Shown: positions 50,143 to 59,016 of the stretch, piece after piece
Layout of the letters: every line of letters starts with the position of its first letter
How positions within the stretch are numbered: the stretch's first letter is position 1
Source: Arthrobacter sp. NEB 688
GTDB taxonomy: Bacteria; Actinomycetota; Actinomycetes; Actinomycetales; Dermatophilaceae
Reading direction: 5' to 3'
NCBI RefSeq assembly: GCF_013201035.1
Contig: NZ_CP053707.1
Span: forward strand, 434,001-498,000
Length of the DNA: 64,000 nt
Position numbers and translations under genes: made by a program
Notes under the pieces: model-generated
Seen by the model: only the letters and a program-made list of their open reading frames with translations
What the model was told of the DNA's origin: nothing
The model's database searches: none

Positions 50143-52242
50143 ATGGACACCGCCACCCTGCGCACGGCCTCCGGCTCCGGGACCCCCGACCTCGCGACGC
50201 ACCCCGCCGCCACGACGACCCCGCGGTCGGGCCGCCTGGCCCGGACCCTGCGCGGACCGGCCGAGGACCCCGCGTGGGCCCGGCCCGCGCTCGTGGCGCT
50301 CCTCGTCGTCACCGCGGCCGCCTACCTGTGGAACCTCACCGCGAGCGGCTGGGCCAACAGCTTCTACTCGGCGGCGGTCCAGGCGGGCAGCGTCTCGTGG
50401 AAGGCGTTCCTCTTCGGCAGCTCCGACGCGGGCAGCTCGATCACCGTCGACAAGCCGCCCGCCTCGCTGTGGGTCATGGCCCTGTCGGTGCGCCTGCTCG
50501 GGCTGTCGTCGTTCGCGATGCTCCTGCCGCAGGTGCTCATGGGCGTCGGCACCGTCTGGGTGACGCACACGAGCGTGCGGCGGCGGTTCGGCCACGGCGC
50601 GGCGCTGCTGGCCGGGGTCGCGCTCGCCCTGACACCCGTGGCCGTCCTCATGTTCCGGTTCAACAACCCGGACGCCCTCCTGACGCTGCTCATGGCCCTC
50701 GCGGTCTGGGCGACGCTGCGCGCGGTCGAGGCCGGCTCCTACCGCTGGATCGCGCTCGCCGGCGCCTTCACGGGGCTCGGCTTCCTCACGAAGAGCCTCC
50801 AGGTGCTCCTCGTCGTGCCGGCCGTCGCCGTCGTCTGGCTCGTCTGCGCCGACACCCCCGTGCGGCGGCGCGTCGTCGGCGGCCTGCTGTCGACCGCGGC
50901 CGTCGTCGTCACGGCGGGCTGGTGGGTGGCCGTCGTCGAGCTCACCCCGGCGTCGATGCGCCCGTACATCGGTGGGAGCCAGACCAACTCCTTCCTCGAG
51001 CTGACCTTCGGCTACAACGGCCTCGGGCGGCTCGACGGGTCCGAGGTCGGCAGGGTCGGTGGCGGTGGCGGTGGCGCCGGTGGCTTCTCGGACGGGGTCG
51101 GCCTCCTGCGGATGTTCGGGTCGGCCGTCGGCGGCCAGATCTCGTGGCTCCTGCCGGCCGCCCTCGTGCTGCTCCTCGGCGGGCTCGTGATGCGGGGGCG
51201 CGCGCCCCGGACCGACGGGCGCCGCGCCGCCTACCTGGCGATGGGCCTGTGGCTCGTCGTCACCGCGCTCGTCTTCTCGCTCATGCAGGGGATCTTCCAC
51301 GAGTACTACACCGTGGCGCTGGCCCCCGCGATCGCCGCCCTCGTCGGGATGGGCGCCGGCGAGGCCTGGGAGCGACGGCACGACGCCGTCGGCGCCCTGA
51401 CCCTCGCCGCGGGCACGGCAGCGGCCTCGGTGTGGGGCTTCGTCCTCCTCTCCCGCACGACGTCGTACGGCGGGTGGCTGCGCTTCGCGGTCCTGGCGCT
51501 CGGCCTCGCCGCGACCCTGCTGTTCCTCGTCGTCGGGCGGATGCACCGCCGGGGCGGGGTGGCCGTCGCCGCCCTCGCGGTCGTCGCCGGGCTGGCCGGC
51601 CCGGCCGCGTACTCGGCCTCGACCCTCGCGACCGGTCACAGCGGCTCGATCGTCACCGCCGGCCCGGCCGGCGCGCGCGGTGGGCCCGGCGGCGGCGGGA
51701 TGCCGCAGGGCGGGCCCGGCGGCCAGGGCGGGATGCCCGGCCAGGCCCCCGGCGGCACGACCACGAACCCCAACGGAGGGACCGCCCCGTTCGGCACCGG
51801 AAGCACGCAGGGAGGGACCGCCGGTGGCGGCACCACCGGCGGGACGAGCCGGGGCGGCGGGATGGGCGGCCTGCTCGACGCCACCACCCCCGACAGCGCG
51901 GTCGTCGAGGCCCTGACCACCGACGCGACGAGCTACACGTGGGTCGCCGCGGCGGTGGGCTCGCAGAACGCGGCCGGCCTCCAGCTGGCCACCGGCCTGC
52001 CGGTCATGGCCGTCGGCGGGTTCAACGGCTCGGACCCCTCGCCCACCCTCGCGCAGTTCCAGCAGGACGTGGCGGACGGGCGTATCCACTGGTTCCTCGC
52101 CGGCGGCGGCTTCGGTGGCCAGCAGGGCGGTTCGAGCGCCTCGAGCGAGATCGCGACGTGGGTCTCGGAGCACTTCACCGCGCAGACCATCGGCGGGCAG
52201 ACGTTCTACGACCTGACACAGCCGACGGGCTCGGGGCAGTGA
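50143..52242 (+). CDS. ArnT/PMT-type membrane glycosyltransferase
   Basis: A 699-residue GT-C fold integral membrane protein with about 11-13 helices. The first external loop contains NLTASGWANSFYSAAVQAGS and SSDAGSSITVDKPPASLWVM, the pattern of family 39/83 transferases that use polyprenyl-phosphate sugars. Residues about 510-590 are a Gly-rich low-complexity stretch (repeats of GG-Q/T-G), followed by a C-terminal soluble domain with WVAAAVGSQNAAGLQLATGL and IHWFLAGGG. It sits upstream of GtrA in GTGA overlap, which suggests lipid-linked sugar transfer to a surface polymer or protein. Confidence 0.88.
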   Translation: MDTATLRTASGSGTPDLATHPAATTTPRSGRLARTLRGPAEDPAWARPALVALLVVTAAAYLWNLTASGWANSFYSAAVQAGSVSWKAFLFGSSDAGSSITVDKPPASLWVMALSVRLLGLSSFAMLLPQVLMGVGTVWVTHTSVRRRFGHGAALLAGVALALTPVAVLMFRFNNPDALLTLLMALAVWATLRAVEAGSYRWIALAGAFTGLGFLTKSLQVLLVVPAVAVVWLVCADTPVRRRVVGGLLSTAAVVVTAGWWVAVVELTPASMRPYIGGSQTNSFLELTFGYNGLGRLDGSEVGRVGGGGGGAGGFSDGVGLLRMFGSAVGGQISWLLPAALVLLLGGLVMRGRAPRTDGRRAAYLAMGLWLVVTALVFSLMQGIFHEYYTVALAPAIAALVGMGAGEAWERRHDAVGALTLAAGTAAASVWGFVLLSRTTSYGGWLRFAVLALGLAATLLFLVVGRMHRRGGVAVAALAVVAGLAGPAAYSASTLATGHSGSIVTAGPAGARGGPGGGGMPQGGPGGQGGMPGQAPGGTTTNPNGGTAPFGTGSTQGGTAGGGTTGGTSRGGGMGGLLDATTPDSAVVEALTTDATSYTWVAAAVGSQNAAGLQLATGLPVMAVGGFNGSDPSPTLAQFQQDVADGRIHWFLAGGGFGGQQGGSSASSEIATWVSEHFTAQTIGGQTFYDLTQPTGSGQ

Positions 52243-52727
52243 CCGTCGTGCGGACCCCCGCGAGCGCCGCCCCGGTGCGCTCGCGGGGGTCGGTGCCCCG
52301 CGAGCTGCTCGTCTTCGCCGTCATCGGCGTCGCGAGCACCGTGCTGCACCTCGGCGGCTTCGTCGTCCTCCGCTCGGTCCTCGGGATGCCCCAGGCGGCG
52401 AACGCGGTCGCGCTGCTCGTCGCCGCGGTCGCCAACACCTGGGCGAACCGGCGCTGGACCTTCGGCGTCCGCGGCCGCGCGGGGGCCGCGCGCCACCAGC
52501 TGCAGGGGCTGCTCGTGCTGGCCCTCACCCTCGCGATGACCTCCGGCGGGCTGGCGCTGCTGGCCCGCGTCGCGCCCGGCGCCCCGACGTGGCTCGAGAC
52601 CGGCGTCGTCGCCGCGACCACGCTCGTGGCGACCGCGGTCAAGTACCTCGCGATGCGCTGGTGGGTCTTCGCCCCGGCGGCGGCTCAGCCGGCGGAGGGG
52701 TCCGGGCTGAACCAGTCGGCCCGGTAG
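52239..52727 (+). CDS. GtrA-family membrane protein
   Basis: A 162-residue protein with four transmembrane helices: LLVFAVIGVASTVLHLGGFV near 24-43, a helix pair with VANTWANRRWTFG (family signature) near 70, and KYLAMRWWVFAP at the end. GtrA-like proteins are thought to flip lipid-linked sugars such as polyprenyl-phosphate glucose. The GTG start overlaps the stop of the preceding glycosyltransferase. Its 3' end overlaps the convergent DUF4333 gene by 43 bases. Confidence 0.88.
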   Translation: MTVVRTPASAAPVRSRGSVPRELLVFAVIGVASTVLHLGGFVVLRSVLGMPQAANAVALLVAAVANTWANRRWTFGVRGRAGAARHQLQGLLVLALTLAMTSGGLALLARVAPGAPTWLETGVVAATTLVATAVKYLAMRWWVFAPAAAQPAEGSGLNQSAR

Positions 52728-53149
52728 CCGCCGTCCGGGTCGGTCACGCGGACGACGACGTAGGTCGAGCCGCCGGGGGTCGAGCAGAGGATCGTCGTCC
52801 CGGGGCGCACGTCGGTCGTGTCCGGGCAGGTGAGGTCGACGTCGTCCATCGGCCCGCCGGCGACCAGCTCCGCGAGGGCGCTGCCGGCCACGAAAGGCCC
52901 GCGCACGATGTCGGAGGCCCCCGTCGTGACGCCACCGGTCGCCACGTCCTCGGGGGGACCGAGCTCCAGGTCGCTGTAGCCCGACTCGCCGGCGGCGAAG
53001 GCGTAGAGGAACATCGGGGCCGCGAAGAACCCCACCGGCGCCACGAGAGCCACGACGGACAGGACGAGCGCGACGATCGCCATGACCCGCGTCGAGTCCC
53101 GACGCGGCGCGGGCGCCGGGGCGGTCGGCGGCTGCTGGAGCGTGCTCAT
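52685..53149 (-). CDS. DUF4333-like membrane-anchored protein
   Basis: A 154-residue protein from ATG 53149. After a Pro-rich N-terminus there is one transmembrane helix (VMAIVALVLSVVALVAPVGF, about 22-41). The external C-terminal part (LTCPDTTDVRPGTTILCSTP and so on, about 105-135) has the paired-cysteine DUF4333 pattern found on many actinobacterial surfaces. The function is unknown. The 3' end overlaps gtrA tail to tail. Confidence 0.75.
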   Translation of the reverse strand: MSTLQQPPTAPAPAPRRDSTRVMAIVALVLSVVALVAPVGFFAAPMFLYAFAAGESGYSDLELGPPEDVATGGVTTGASDIVRGPFVAGSALAELVAGGPMDDVDLTCPDTTDVRPGTTILCSTPGGSTYVVVRVTDPDGGYRADWFSPDPSAG

Positions 53150-53298
53150 GGTCGTGTCCCCCTCGGATGCGACGCCCTCGTCGGCGTCCACCGGGAGTGT
53201 GGCAGGGCCGCACCGGCGGCGTCGGGGCTTCGGGACATCCCCGGAGGTGGGGGCGCTTTTGCCCGCAGCACCCCTGCCGGATACCCTGTGCAAGCGTT

Positions 53299-53388
53299 GG
53301 AGGCGTCGCCTAGTCCGGTCTATGGCGCCGCACTGCTAATGCGGTTTGGGTCTCAAGCCCATCGAGGGTTCAAATCCCTCCGCCTCCG
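53299..53388 (+). tRNA. tRNA-Ser (anticodon GCT)
   Basis: A 90-nt class II tRNA. Acceptor stem GGAGGCG/CGCCTCC, anticodon arm around CTGCTAATG with anticodon GCT, a long variable arm (TTTGGGTCTCAAGCCCA region) and a T arm with GGTTCAAATCC. No CCA is encoded. It reads AGC/AGU serine codons. Confidence 0.95.
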
Positions 53389-53395
53389 CACGAGA

Positions 53396-53433
53396 GAAGT
53401 CCCCCGGGGAGCCTTGCGCCCCCGGGGGACTTC
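53396..53433 (+). terminator. Terminator downstream of tRNA-Ser
   Basis: GAAGTCCCCCGGGG (53396-53409) pairs with CCCCGGGGGACTTC (53420-53433), a 14-bp stem with a 10-base loop, starting eight bases after the tRNA. Confidence 0.85.
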
Positions 53434-53474
53434 GCTGTCCCGATGGCCACCCACCCACGGTCCCGACGCCCCTC

Positions 53475-53544
53475 ACCCGTCGAGTGAGCAGGACACGCCG
53501 TCGGCGCCCCGGCTCGGACGGCGTGTTCTGTTCACTCGACGGGT
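53475..53544. repeat. Large imperfect palindrome next to tRNA-Ser
   Basis: ACCCGTCGAGTGA (53475-53487) is fully complementary to TCACTCGACGGGT (53532-53544). Inside, AGGACACGCCGTC (53490-53502) pairs with GACGGCGTGTTCT (53517-53529) with a single mismatch (a G-U pair in RNA). The resulting stem is about 26 bp long with a small internal loop and a 14-base apex. It is too long and A/T-containing for the usual terminators seen here. It may be a repetitive extragenic palindrome or a small RNA. Confidence 0.55.
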
Positions 53545-53581
53545 CGGGTTTGCGCAGGCGCGCGCGTCGCGGGCACGACGA

Positions 53582-53614
53582 GGCCCCCGGGAGGCCCAGT
53601 CACTCCCGGGGGCC
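53582..53614 (-). terminator. Terminator of the polyol importer operon
   Basis: GGCCCCCGGGAG (53582-53593) pairs with CTCCCGGGGGCC (53603-53614), about 60 bases beyond the stop of the minus-strand SDR gene. Confidence 0.75.
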
Positions 53615-53675
53615 CCGTGCCCTCACCGCCACGCGCGGGGCAGGGGCGGGCGCGTGGAGGTCGTCCGGGGGATGC

Positions 53676-54419
53676 TCAGTGCTGCTCGGCGAGGCTCCAC
53701 ATCGTCCACAGCTCGGTGCGCATCCGCCGCGGCTGCTGGAGGACGTGGACGACGGCCCCGCCGATGTCGGCCGGCTCCATGAACGGGCCCTGCGCGGGGT
53801 CACCGTCCCCGAAGCGCCCGTCGGCGGCCGCGAACGCGGTGTTGACCCCCGCGGGCGCGATGACCGTGGTCCGGATGCCCTCGCCGCGCAGCTCGCGGTC
53901 GAGCGCGTAGCCGAGGTTCACCTGGGCGCCCTTCGTCGCCGCGTAGACCGCCTCCTTGCCGCCGCCGACGAGCAGGCCCGCGACCGAGGCCAGGACGACG
54001 AAGTCGCCGCCGTCGCCCTGGGCACGGAACTGCCGCACCGCGGCCCGCGTCGTCCAGATGGTGCCCTTGAGCGTGACGTCGACCATGAGCTCGACCTCGT
54101 CCGCGCTCTGGTCGAGCACCCCGCCGTAGTACCCGACGGCCGCGTTGGCGACGACCGAGTCGACCCGGCCCCACGCCTCGACACCGGCGGCGACGAGCCG
54201 GTCGGCGGTCTCCTCGTGGCGGACGTCGCCGACGACGGTGACGACGTGGTCCGACCCCAGCTCCTCGACGAGCCGGTCCAGGCCCTCGGGGCGCAGGTCG
54301 CCGGCGACGACCCGGGCCCCGGCCTCGACGGCCAGCCGGACGGTCGCGCCGCCGATCCCACCGCCCGCGCCGGTGACGGCGACGACGGTGCCGGTCAGGT
54401 CACGGCTCGGCGCGGGCAT
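53676..54419 (-). CDS. Short-chain dehydrogenase (polyol operon)
   Basis: A 247-residue classical SDR: VVAVTGAGGGIGGATVRLA at the N-terminus, VVANAAVGYYGG near 86, the Ser of VVLASVAGLLVGG and Tyr-Lys of AVYAATKGAQVNLG. D in VVAGDLRPEG points to NAD. It lies 40 bases behind the second permease gene of the ABC importer, so it is probably part of the same transcript and oxidises an imported polyol, although it could act on another alcohol. Confidence 0.85.
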   Translation of the reverse strand: MPAPSRDLTGTVVAVTGAGGGIGGATVRLAVEAGARVVAGDLRPEGLDRLVEELGSDHVVTVVGDVRHEETADRLVAAGVEAWGRVDSVVANAAVGYYGGVLDQSADEVELMVDVTLKGTIWTTRAAVRQFRAQGDGGDFVVLASVAGLLVGGGKEAVYAATKGAQVNLGYALDRELRGEGIRTTVIAPAGVNTAFAAADGRFGDGDPAQGPFMEPADIGGAVVHVLQQPRRMRTELWTMWSLAEQH

Positions 54420-54459
54420 CAGGCCACCACCGGACGCCGGAGCGGGGAGGAGGGACGGA

Positions 54460-55275
54460 TCACTTGATGGCTCCCATCGACAGGCCGCGGACGAGCTGCT
54501 TCTGGGCCGCCCAGCCCGCGACGATGACCGGCAGCGCGGCGATGGTCGCCGCCGCCGAGAGGACCGCGAGGAACTGCCCGCGGCCGTCGACGAACGAGCC
54601 GAGGAACGGCGGCGTCGTGCGGGCGGCCGACGAGGTGAGCAGCGTCGCGAGGAAGTACTCGTTCCAGCTGAAGATGAACGTGATGAGCGCGGCCGAGGCG
54701 ACGCCGGGCAGCACCAGGGGCAGCGCGACCCGGAAGATCTCGCGGCCCAGGCCGGCGCCGTCGACCCGGGCGGCCTCGATGATCTCGAAGGGCACCTCGA
54801 GGAAGAACGAGCGCATCATCCACACGGCGACCGGCAGGTTCACCGCGCCGTAGACGATCGCGAGCACGTAGATGTTGTCGAGCAGCCCGAGCGTCTTGAG
54901 GATCATGAACAGCGGCAGCACGACCGCGGCCAGCGGCATGAAGCGCGTCGAGATGAAGAACGACAGGGCGTTCTCGACGTTCTTGACCCGCCGGATCGAC
55001 AGGGCGTACGCCGCCGGGATGGCGAGGACGACCGCGACGACCGTCGCCGTCACCGCGGCGGTCACCGAGTTGAGCAGGTAGCCCTTCATGCCGCGGTCCA
55101 TCGCGAGCTGGTAGCCCTCGGTCGACGGCGTGAAGAACAGCTTCGGGTTGACCGAGGAGGCGACCGACTCGGGCTTGAAGCCGTTGAGGATCATCCAGAA
55201 GACGGGGAAGAAGAACGCGAGGACGAGCACCCAGGTGACGAGGGTGACCAGGGAGCCCCGGAGCGAGCGGTTCAT
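54460..55275 (-). CDS. ABC sugar/polyol permease, MalG type
   Basis: A 271-residue inner-membrane subunit with six helices and the EAA loop EIIEAARVDGAGLGREIFRV (about residues 172-191), which docks the ATPase. The opening RSLRGSLVTLVTWVLVLAFFF is the first helix. The ATG at 55275 overlaps the stop of the MalF-type gene (ATGA). It resembles SmoG/MalG permeases of carbohydrate uptake family 1. Confidence 0.92.
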   Translation of the reverse strand: MNRSLRGSLVTLVTWVLVLAFFFPVFWMILNGFKPESVASSVNPKLFFTPSTEGYQLAMDRGMKGYLLNSVTAAVTATVVAVVLAIPAAYALSIRRVKNVENALSFFISTRFMPLAAVVLPLFMILKTLGLLDNIYVLAIVYGAVNLPVAVWMMRSFFLEVPFEIIEAARVDGAGLGREIFRVALPLVLPGVASAALITFIFSWNEYFLATLLTSSAARTTPPFLGSFVDGRGQFLAVLSAAATIAALPVIVAGWAAQKQLVRGLSMGAIK

Positions 55276-56204
55276 CGGCTGCCTCCTGCCATGAAGACCT
55301 TGAAGAGGGTGCGCAGGGCCACGGTCGCGACGATGATCGTGAGGATCACCGTGACCACGCCGTAGGCCGCGGCCTGCCCGACGTCGAGGCCGATGAAGGC
55401 CCGTTCGTAGAGCAGGTAGGCCAGCGTCTTCGTGCCGCCGGTGCCCTTGGTGAGGATGGCGATGGGGTCGAAGACCTGGAGGATGATGACCGACCCCAGC
55501 AGGACGCCGATCTCGACGTACATCCGCAGGTGGGGCAGCGTGATCCAGGTGAAGGTGCGCCAGGTGCCGGCGCCGTCGACCTGCGCCGCCTCGAGGATGC
55601 CCTTGTCCTGGCCCTGCAGACCGGCCAGGAGGATGAGCATCATGAACGGGGTGAACTGCCACGTGAGGACGATGACGACCGAGAGCATCGGGTGCTCGGT
55701 CGACCACGACACGACGGGCAGGCCCAGCGTCCGCGAGAGCCAGTTGAGGATGCCGATGTTCGTGTCGAACATCGAGTACTTCCAGATGAGCGAGGCCGCC
55801 GCCGGCATGACGAGGAACGGCGTGATCATCAGCGTCCGGGCGACGGCGCGGCCGCGGAAGGGCCGGTCGAGCAGGATCGCGAAGAGCATCCCGAGGGCGA
55901 CCGAGAGGATGACCGAGAACGCGGTGATGAGGACGGTCGCGACGATCGAGGGCCAGAGGTCCCCCGAGGTCAGCGCCGAGACGTAGTTCGAGATGCCCGT
56001 GAAGCCACGGTCGTTGGGGTACAGCAGGTTCCACCGCAGCAGCGAGTAGACGATGGTCACGACGAACGGGACCTGCGTCAGCAGGACCAGGAAGATCACG
56101 GCGGGGAGCAGCAGGCCGCGTGCGGCCCGGAGCTCCTTCTTGTTCACCCGCCGGGGTTCGGTGGCGGCCTCGGCCTCCACCGCGTCGAGCTCGGTCACGG
56201 ACAT
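55272..56204 (-). CDS. ABC sugar/polyol permease, MalF type
   Basis: A 310-residue permease with six helices and the EAA loop ILEAAQVDGAGTWRTFTWIT (about residues 205-224). ATG 56204 is preferred because AAGGGAG lies nine bases upstream and the longer frame adds only a Pro/Arg-rich leader. It follows the binding-protein gene after a 16-bp stem hairpin that should reduce its expression relative to the binding protein. Confidence 0.92.
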   Translation of the reverse strand: MSVTELDAVEAEAATEPRRVNKKELRAARGLLLPAVIFLVLLTQVPFVVTIVYSLLRWNLLYPNDRGFTGISNYVSALTSGDLWPSIVATVLITAFSVILSVALGMLFAILLDRPFRGRAVARTLMITPFLVMPAAASLIWKYSMFDTNIGILNWLSRTLGLPVVSWSTEHPMLSVVIVLTWQFTPFMMLILLAGLQGQDKGILEAAQVDGAGTWRTFTWITLPHLRMYVEIGVLLGSVIILQVFDPIAILTKGTGGTKTLAYLLYERAFIGLDVGQAAAYGVVTVILTIIVATVALRTLFKVFMAGGSR

Positions 56205-56247
56205 CTGGGCACTCCCTTGTGCGAGCGGTCGGGCGGGGGTGTGGCGA

Positions 56248-56288
56248 CGGGTGCCGAGGCCGGCCGGAGGGACCGGCCTCGGCACCCG
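56248..56288 (-). terminator. Intra-operon attenuating hairpin
   Basis: CGGGTGCCGAGGCCGG (56248-56263) pairs with CCGGCCTCGGCACCCG (56273-56288), a perfect 16-bp stem between the binding-protein and permease genes. Such hairpins stop most transcripts or protect the upstream mRNA, so that the binding protein is made in excess. Confidence 0.8.
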
Positions 56289-56338
56289 TGGCTCACGGGG
56301 TGCGCGGTGTGCGCGGGATGCGGGGTGTGCGCGGGGCG

Positions 56339-57706
56339 TCAGCCCTTGTGCTTGTCACCCGCGGCCTGCGCGAGCTCCTGGCACTTGGCGAGGGCGTCGT
56401 CGACCGAGGTGCGGTCGGCGAGGTAGTCCGCGACGAGCTGGGCGCACTGGTTGCCCACGTCCTGGAACTCGGGGATCGAGACGTACTGGATGCCGACCCA
56501 CTTCTGCGGGTTGACGCCCGGCTGCTTCGGGTTGACCGAGCTCATGACGTCGAGGGTGATCGGGGCGTAGGCGGCCGCGGCCTCCTTGTACTCCGGGATC
56601 TCGTAGGTCGAGGTGCGCGAGCCCGGGGGCACGTTGCTCCAGCCGATCTGCTGCCCGACGAGCTTGATGTAGTCCTTGCTCGTGGCCCACTTGACGAACT
56701 TGAGCGCGGCGTCCTTCTGCTTGGTCGAGGACGGGATCGCGAGGTTCCAGCTCCAGAGCCAGCCGGACTGCTGGGTCTTCTCCACCGGCATGTGGGCGTA
56801 GCCCATCTTGCCCTTCACCGGCGAGTCGTCGGCCTCGAGCATCGAGGCGGCGACGGAGGCGTCGGCCCACATCGCGGCCTTGCCCTCCTTGAGCGCGGTG
56901 AGGCACTCGTTGAAGCTGTACGACACCGGGTCCTTCTCGCCCGACTCGTCGAGCATCGTCTTGTAAAAGGTGACGGCCTGCTTCCACTCCGGGGTGTCGA
57001 CCGTCGCGTTCCACTGGTCGTCGTACCAGTTGCCGCCGAAGGTCTGCACGACCGTCGTGAGCGGCGCGAACAGGTCGCCCCAGCCGGGCTTGCCGCGCAT
57101 GCAGATGCCGGACATGTCGGCGGAGTTGACCTTCTTCGCCGCGTCCGCGACCTGCTGCCAGGTCGGGCTCTCGGAGAGGGTGACCCCGGCCTTGTCGAGG
57201 ACCTCCTTGTTGTACATGAGGATGGAGGACTCGCCGTAGAACGGCACCGCGAACAGCTTGCCGTCGTAGGTGTTGACGTCGCGGACCGGCGGCAGCAGGT
57301 CGTCGACGTCGTAGGCCGAGTCGGCCTGCAGCTCCGGGGTGAGGTCGACGAGCCAGCCGTTGGCCCCCCACTGCGGCGTCTCGTAGGCGCCGATGGTGAC
57401 GATGTCGTACTGGCCGGCGCCGCTCGCGACGTCCGCGGTCACGGCGGCGCGCAGGTCGCCCTCCTCCATGACCTGGAAGTTGACGGTCGTGCCCGGGTTG
57501 GCCTTCTCGTACTCGGTCTTGAGCTTCTCCATGTCCTTCATCTGGCCGTTGTTCACGGTGGCCAGGTTGAGGGTGACGTTCCCGCCCCCGCCGCCTCCGG
57601 CGGAGCCCGAGTCCGTGGAGACGTTCCCCGACGAGCAGGCGGCCAGGGCGAGGGCCGAAGCCAGCGCACCGGCGCCGAAGGTCAGGGCGCGCTTCGTGGT
57701 GAGCAT
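56339..57706 (-). CDS. Extracellular solute-binding lipoprotein (polyol/sugar)
   Basis: A 455-residue family 1 binding protein. The signal peptide MLTTKRALTFGAGALASALA ends in the lipobox LAAC. A Ser/Gly linker precedes the two-lobed domain (LNLATVNNGQMKDMEKLKTE; YDIVTIGAYETPQWGANGWL; LFAVPFYGESSILMYNKEVL). It has the size and pattern of SmoE/MtlE-type polyol-binding proteins. AAAGGAG lies just before ATG 57706. It is the first gene of the importer operon; no ATP-binding subunit is encoded in the operon. It diverges from the AraC gene. Confidence 0.92.
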   Translation of the reverse strand: MLTTKRALTFGAGALASALALAACSSGNVSTDSGSAGGGGGGNVTLNLATVNNGQMKDMEKLKTEYEKANPGTTVNFQVMEEGDLRAAVTADVASGAGQYDIVTIGAYETPQWGANGWLVDLTPELQADSAYDVDDLLPPVRDVNTYDGKLFAVPFYGESSILMYNKEVLDKAGVTLSESPTWQQVADAAKKVNSADMSGICMRGKPGWGDLFAPLTTVVQTFGGNWYDDQWNATVDTPEWKQAVTFYKTMLDESGEKDPVSYSFNECLTALKEGKAAMWADASVAASMLEADDSPVKGKMGYAHMPVEKTQQSGWLWSWNLAIPSSTKQKDAALKFVKWATSKDYIKLVGQQIGWSNVPPGSRTSTYEIPEYKEAAAAYAPITLDVMSSVNPKQPGVNPQKWVGIQYVSIPEFQDVGNQCAQLVADYLADRTSVDDALAKCQELAQAAGDKHKG

Positions 57707-57965
57707 GCCTAACTCCTTTGGTAGGTCTTACCCCTCCCGACCCCGGGAGGAGGGTGGCCCCCCGAGCCCGGGGAGCGTTCCGGGTCGCCTTGCCGCGGTG
57801 GAACACCGGCAACGTAAGAGCCGGGCCCGACGGCCGACAAGGACCAAGGACCGCGTCGTTTCGGTACTATTTTTCCGTGCTCACCCGTGCGGGTGCTCGT
57901 GCGAGTGAGCGGCACCCCTGAACGCGGCACCGTGAGCGGGGTCCTGACGAGGATGTCAACGAGGA
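57707..57965. promoter_or_regulatory. Divergent control region of importer and AraC genes
   Basis: A 259-bp region that must contain both promoters. It holds a G/C hairpin in the leader of the binding-protein mRNA (CCTCCCGACCCCGGGAGG, 57736-57753), CGGTG/CACCG at 57797-57809, and an A/T-rich TACTATTTTT near 57867-57876 that may be a -10 for the AraC gene. I cannot assign an AraC box with confidence. Confidence 0.35.
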
Positions 57966-59000
57966 GTGGTGACGATTTCGTATCAGTCCACCGGCACGCC
58001 ACGGATCCGGCTCGCGGGCTTCCCCTCGCTCGCGCTCGAGGACGGCGAGACCGACACCCCGCTCGTGCGCGGCCCCTACCCGGACGCCCCGCGCCGCGAG
58101 ATCATCCCGCCGCACCCGCAGCACGCCCTGCGCGTGCTGACCCACGACTTCCCGAGCGAGATCTGCGGATGGGGGGCGCACCCCGAGTACGAGATCCACC
58201 TCATCACCAAGTCGCACGGGTCGTTCATCGCCGGCGACCACGTCGGGACCTTCTCCCCCGGCCACGTGAGCATCATGGGCCCGAACCTCCCCCACGACTG
58301 GGTGAGCGACCTAGAGCCCGGCCAGGTGGCCGTCGACCGCGACGCGGTCATCCAGTTCTCCGACGACTGGATCCGCCAGTGCATGCAGCTGATCCCCGAG
58401 CTCCAGGAGGTCGACGAGGTCCTGCGCCTCTCGTCCCGGGGGCTCGTGTTCTCCGGGGCCACGGCGTGGCGGGCGGCCGAGACGATCGTCGAGGTCACCC
58501 GCACCCAGGGGTCCGAGCAGATGGCGCACTTCTTCCGGCTGCTCGGGCTCTTCGCGTCGGCCCCCGCCGAGGAGCGCGACGTCGTCGCGAGCGAGTGGCT
58601 CGGGCGGCCGACCGACGCCGGCTCGCTGGGCGCCGTCGAGGCCGGGCTGGCGTACATCTTCGAGAACCTCACCGGCGACATCCGGCTCTCGACCGCCGCG
58701 CGGATGGCCTACATGTCCGCGCCGACGTTCTCGAAGTACTTCAAGTCGGCGACCGGGATGACCTTCAGCAACATGGTCAAGAAGCTGCGGATCGCCCACG
58801 CGCGCAGGCTGATCGACACGACGGAGCACCCCATCGCCCAGGTCGCGGCGATGAGCGGGTACCACAACATGGCGAACTTCAACCGGCAGTTCCTCGCCGA
58901 GGTCGGCACGACCCCGACGTCCTACCGGAAGCTGGAGTCGTCGCAGAAGCCGCCGCCGGAGGTGTTCAGCCTCGGGCTGCGCGCACCGACCGAGCCCTGA
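57966..59000 (+). CDS. AraC-family regulator of polyol use
   Basis: A 344-residue regulator. An N-terminal cupin-like sensor domain (HPEYEIHLITKSHGSFIAGD, about residues 73-92; GHVSIMGPNLPHDWVSD) is followed by two AraC helix-turn-helix motifs at about 235-330 (LSTAARMAYMSAPTFSKYFK and IAQVAAMSGYHNMANFNRQF). It starts at one of two adjacent GTG codons (57966 or 57969) right after GAGGAG. It lies between the importer operon and the mannitol-type dehydrogenase gene and probably activates both on binding the polyol. Confidence 0.9.
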   Translation: MVTISYQSTGTPRIRLAGFPSLALEDGETDTPLVRGPYPDAPRREIIPPHPQHALRVLTHDFPSEICGWGAHPEYEIHLITKSHGSFIAGDHVGTFSPGHVSIMGPNLPHDWVSDLEPGQVAVDRDAVIQFSDDWIRQCMQLIPELQEVDEVLRLSSRGLVFSGATAWRAAETIVEVTRTQGSEQMAHFFRLLGLFASAPAEERDVVASEWLGRPTDAGSLGAVEAGLAYIFENLTGDIRLSTAARMAYMSAPTFSKYFKSATGMTFSNMVKKLRIAHARRLIDTTEHPIAQVAAMSGYHNMANFNRQFLAEVGTTPTSYRKLESSQKPPPEVFSLGLRAPTEP

Positions 59001-59016
59001 CCGCCCCGGGGCCCGG

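Noticed and set aside
49668-52727. A 1,019-codon plus-strand frame.
   Set aside because: It is the out-of-frame shadow of the membrane glycosyltransferase; only its last 163 codons, the gtrA gene, are real.
56120-57712. A 530-codon frame opposite the solute-binding protein gene.
   Set aside because: The opposite strand encodes a complete binding lipoprotein with signal peptide, lipobox and ribosome site. The frame is antisense.
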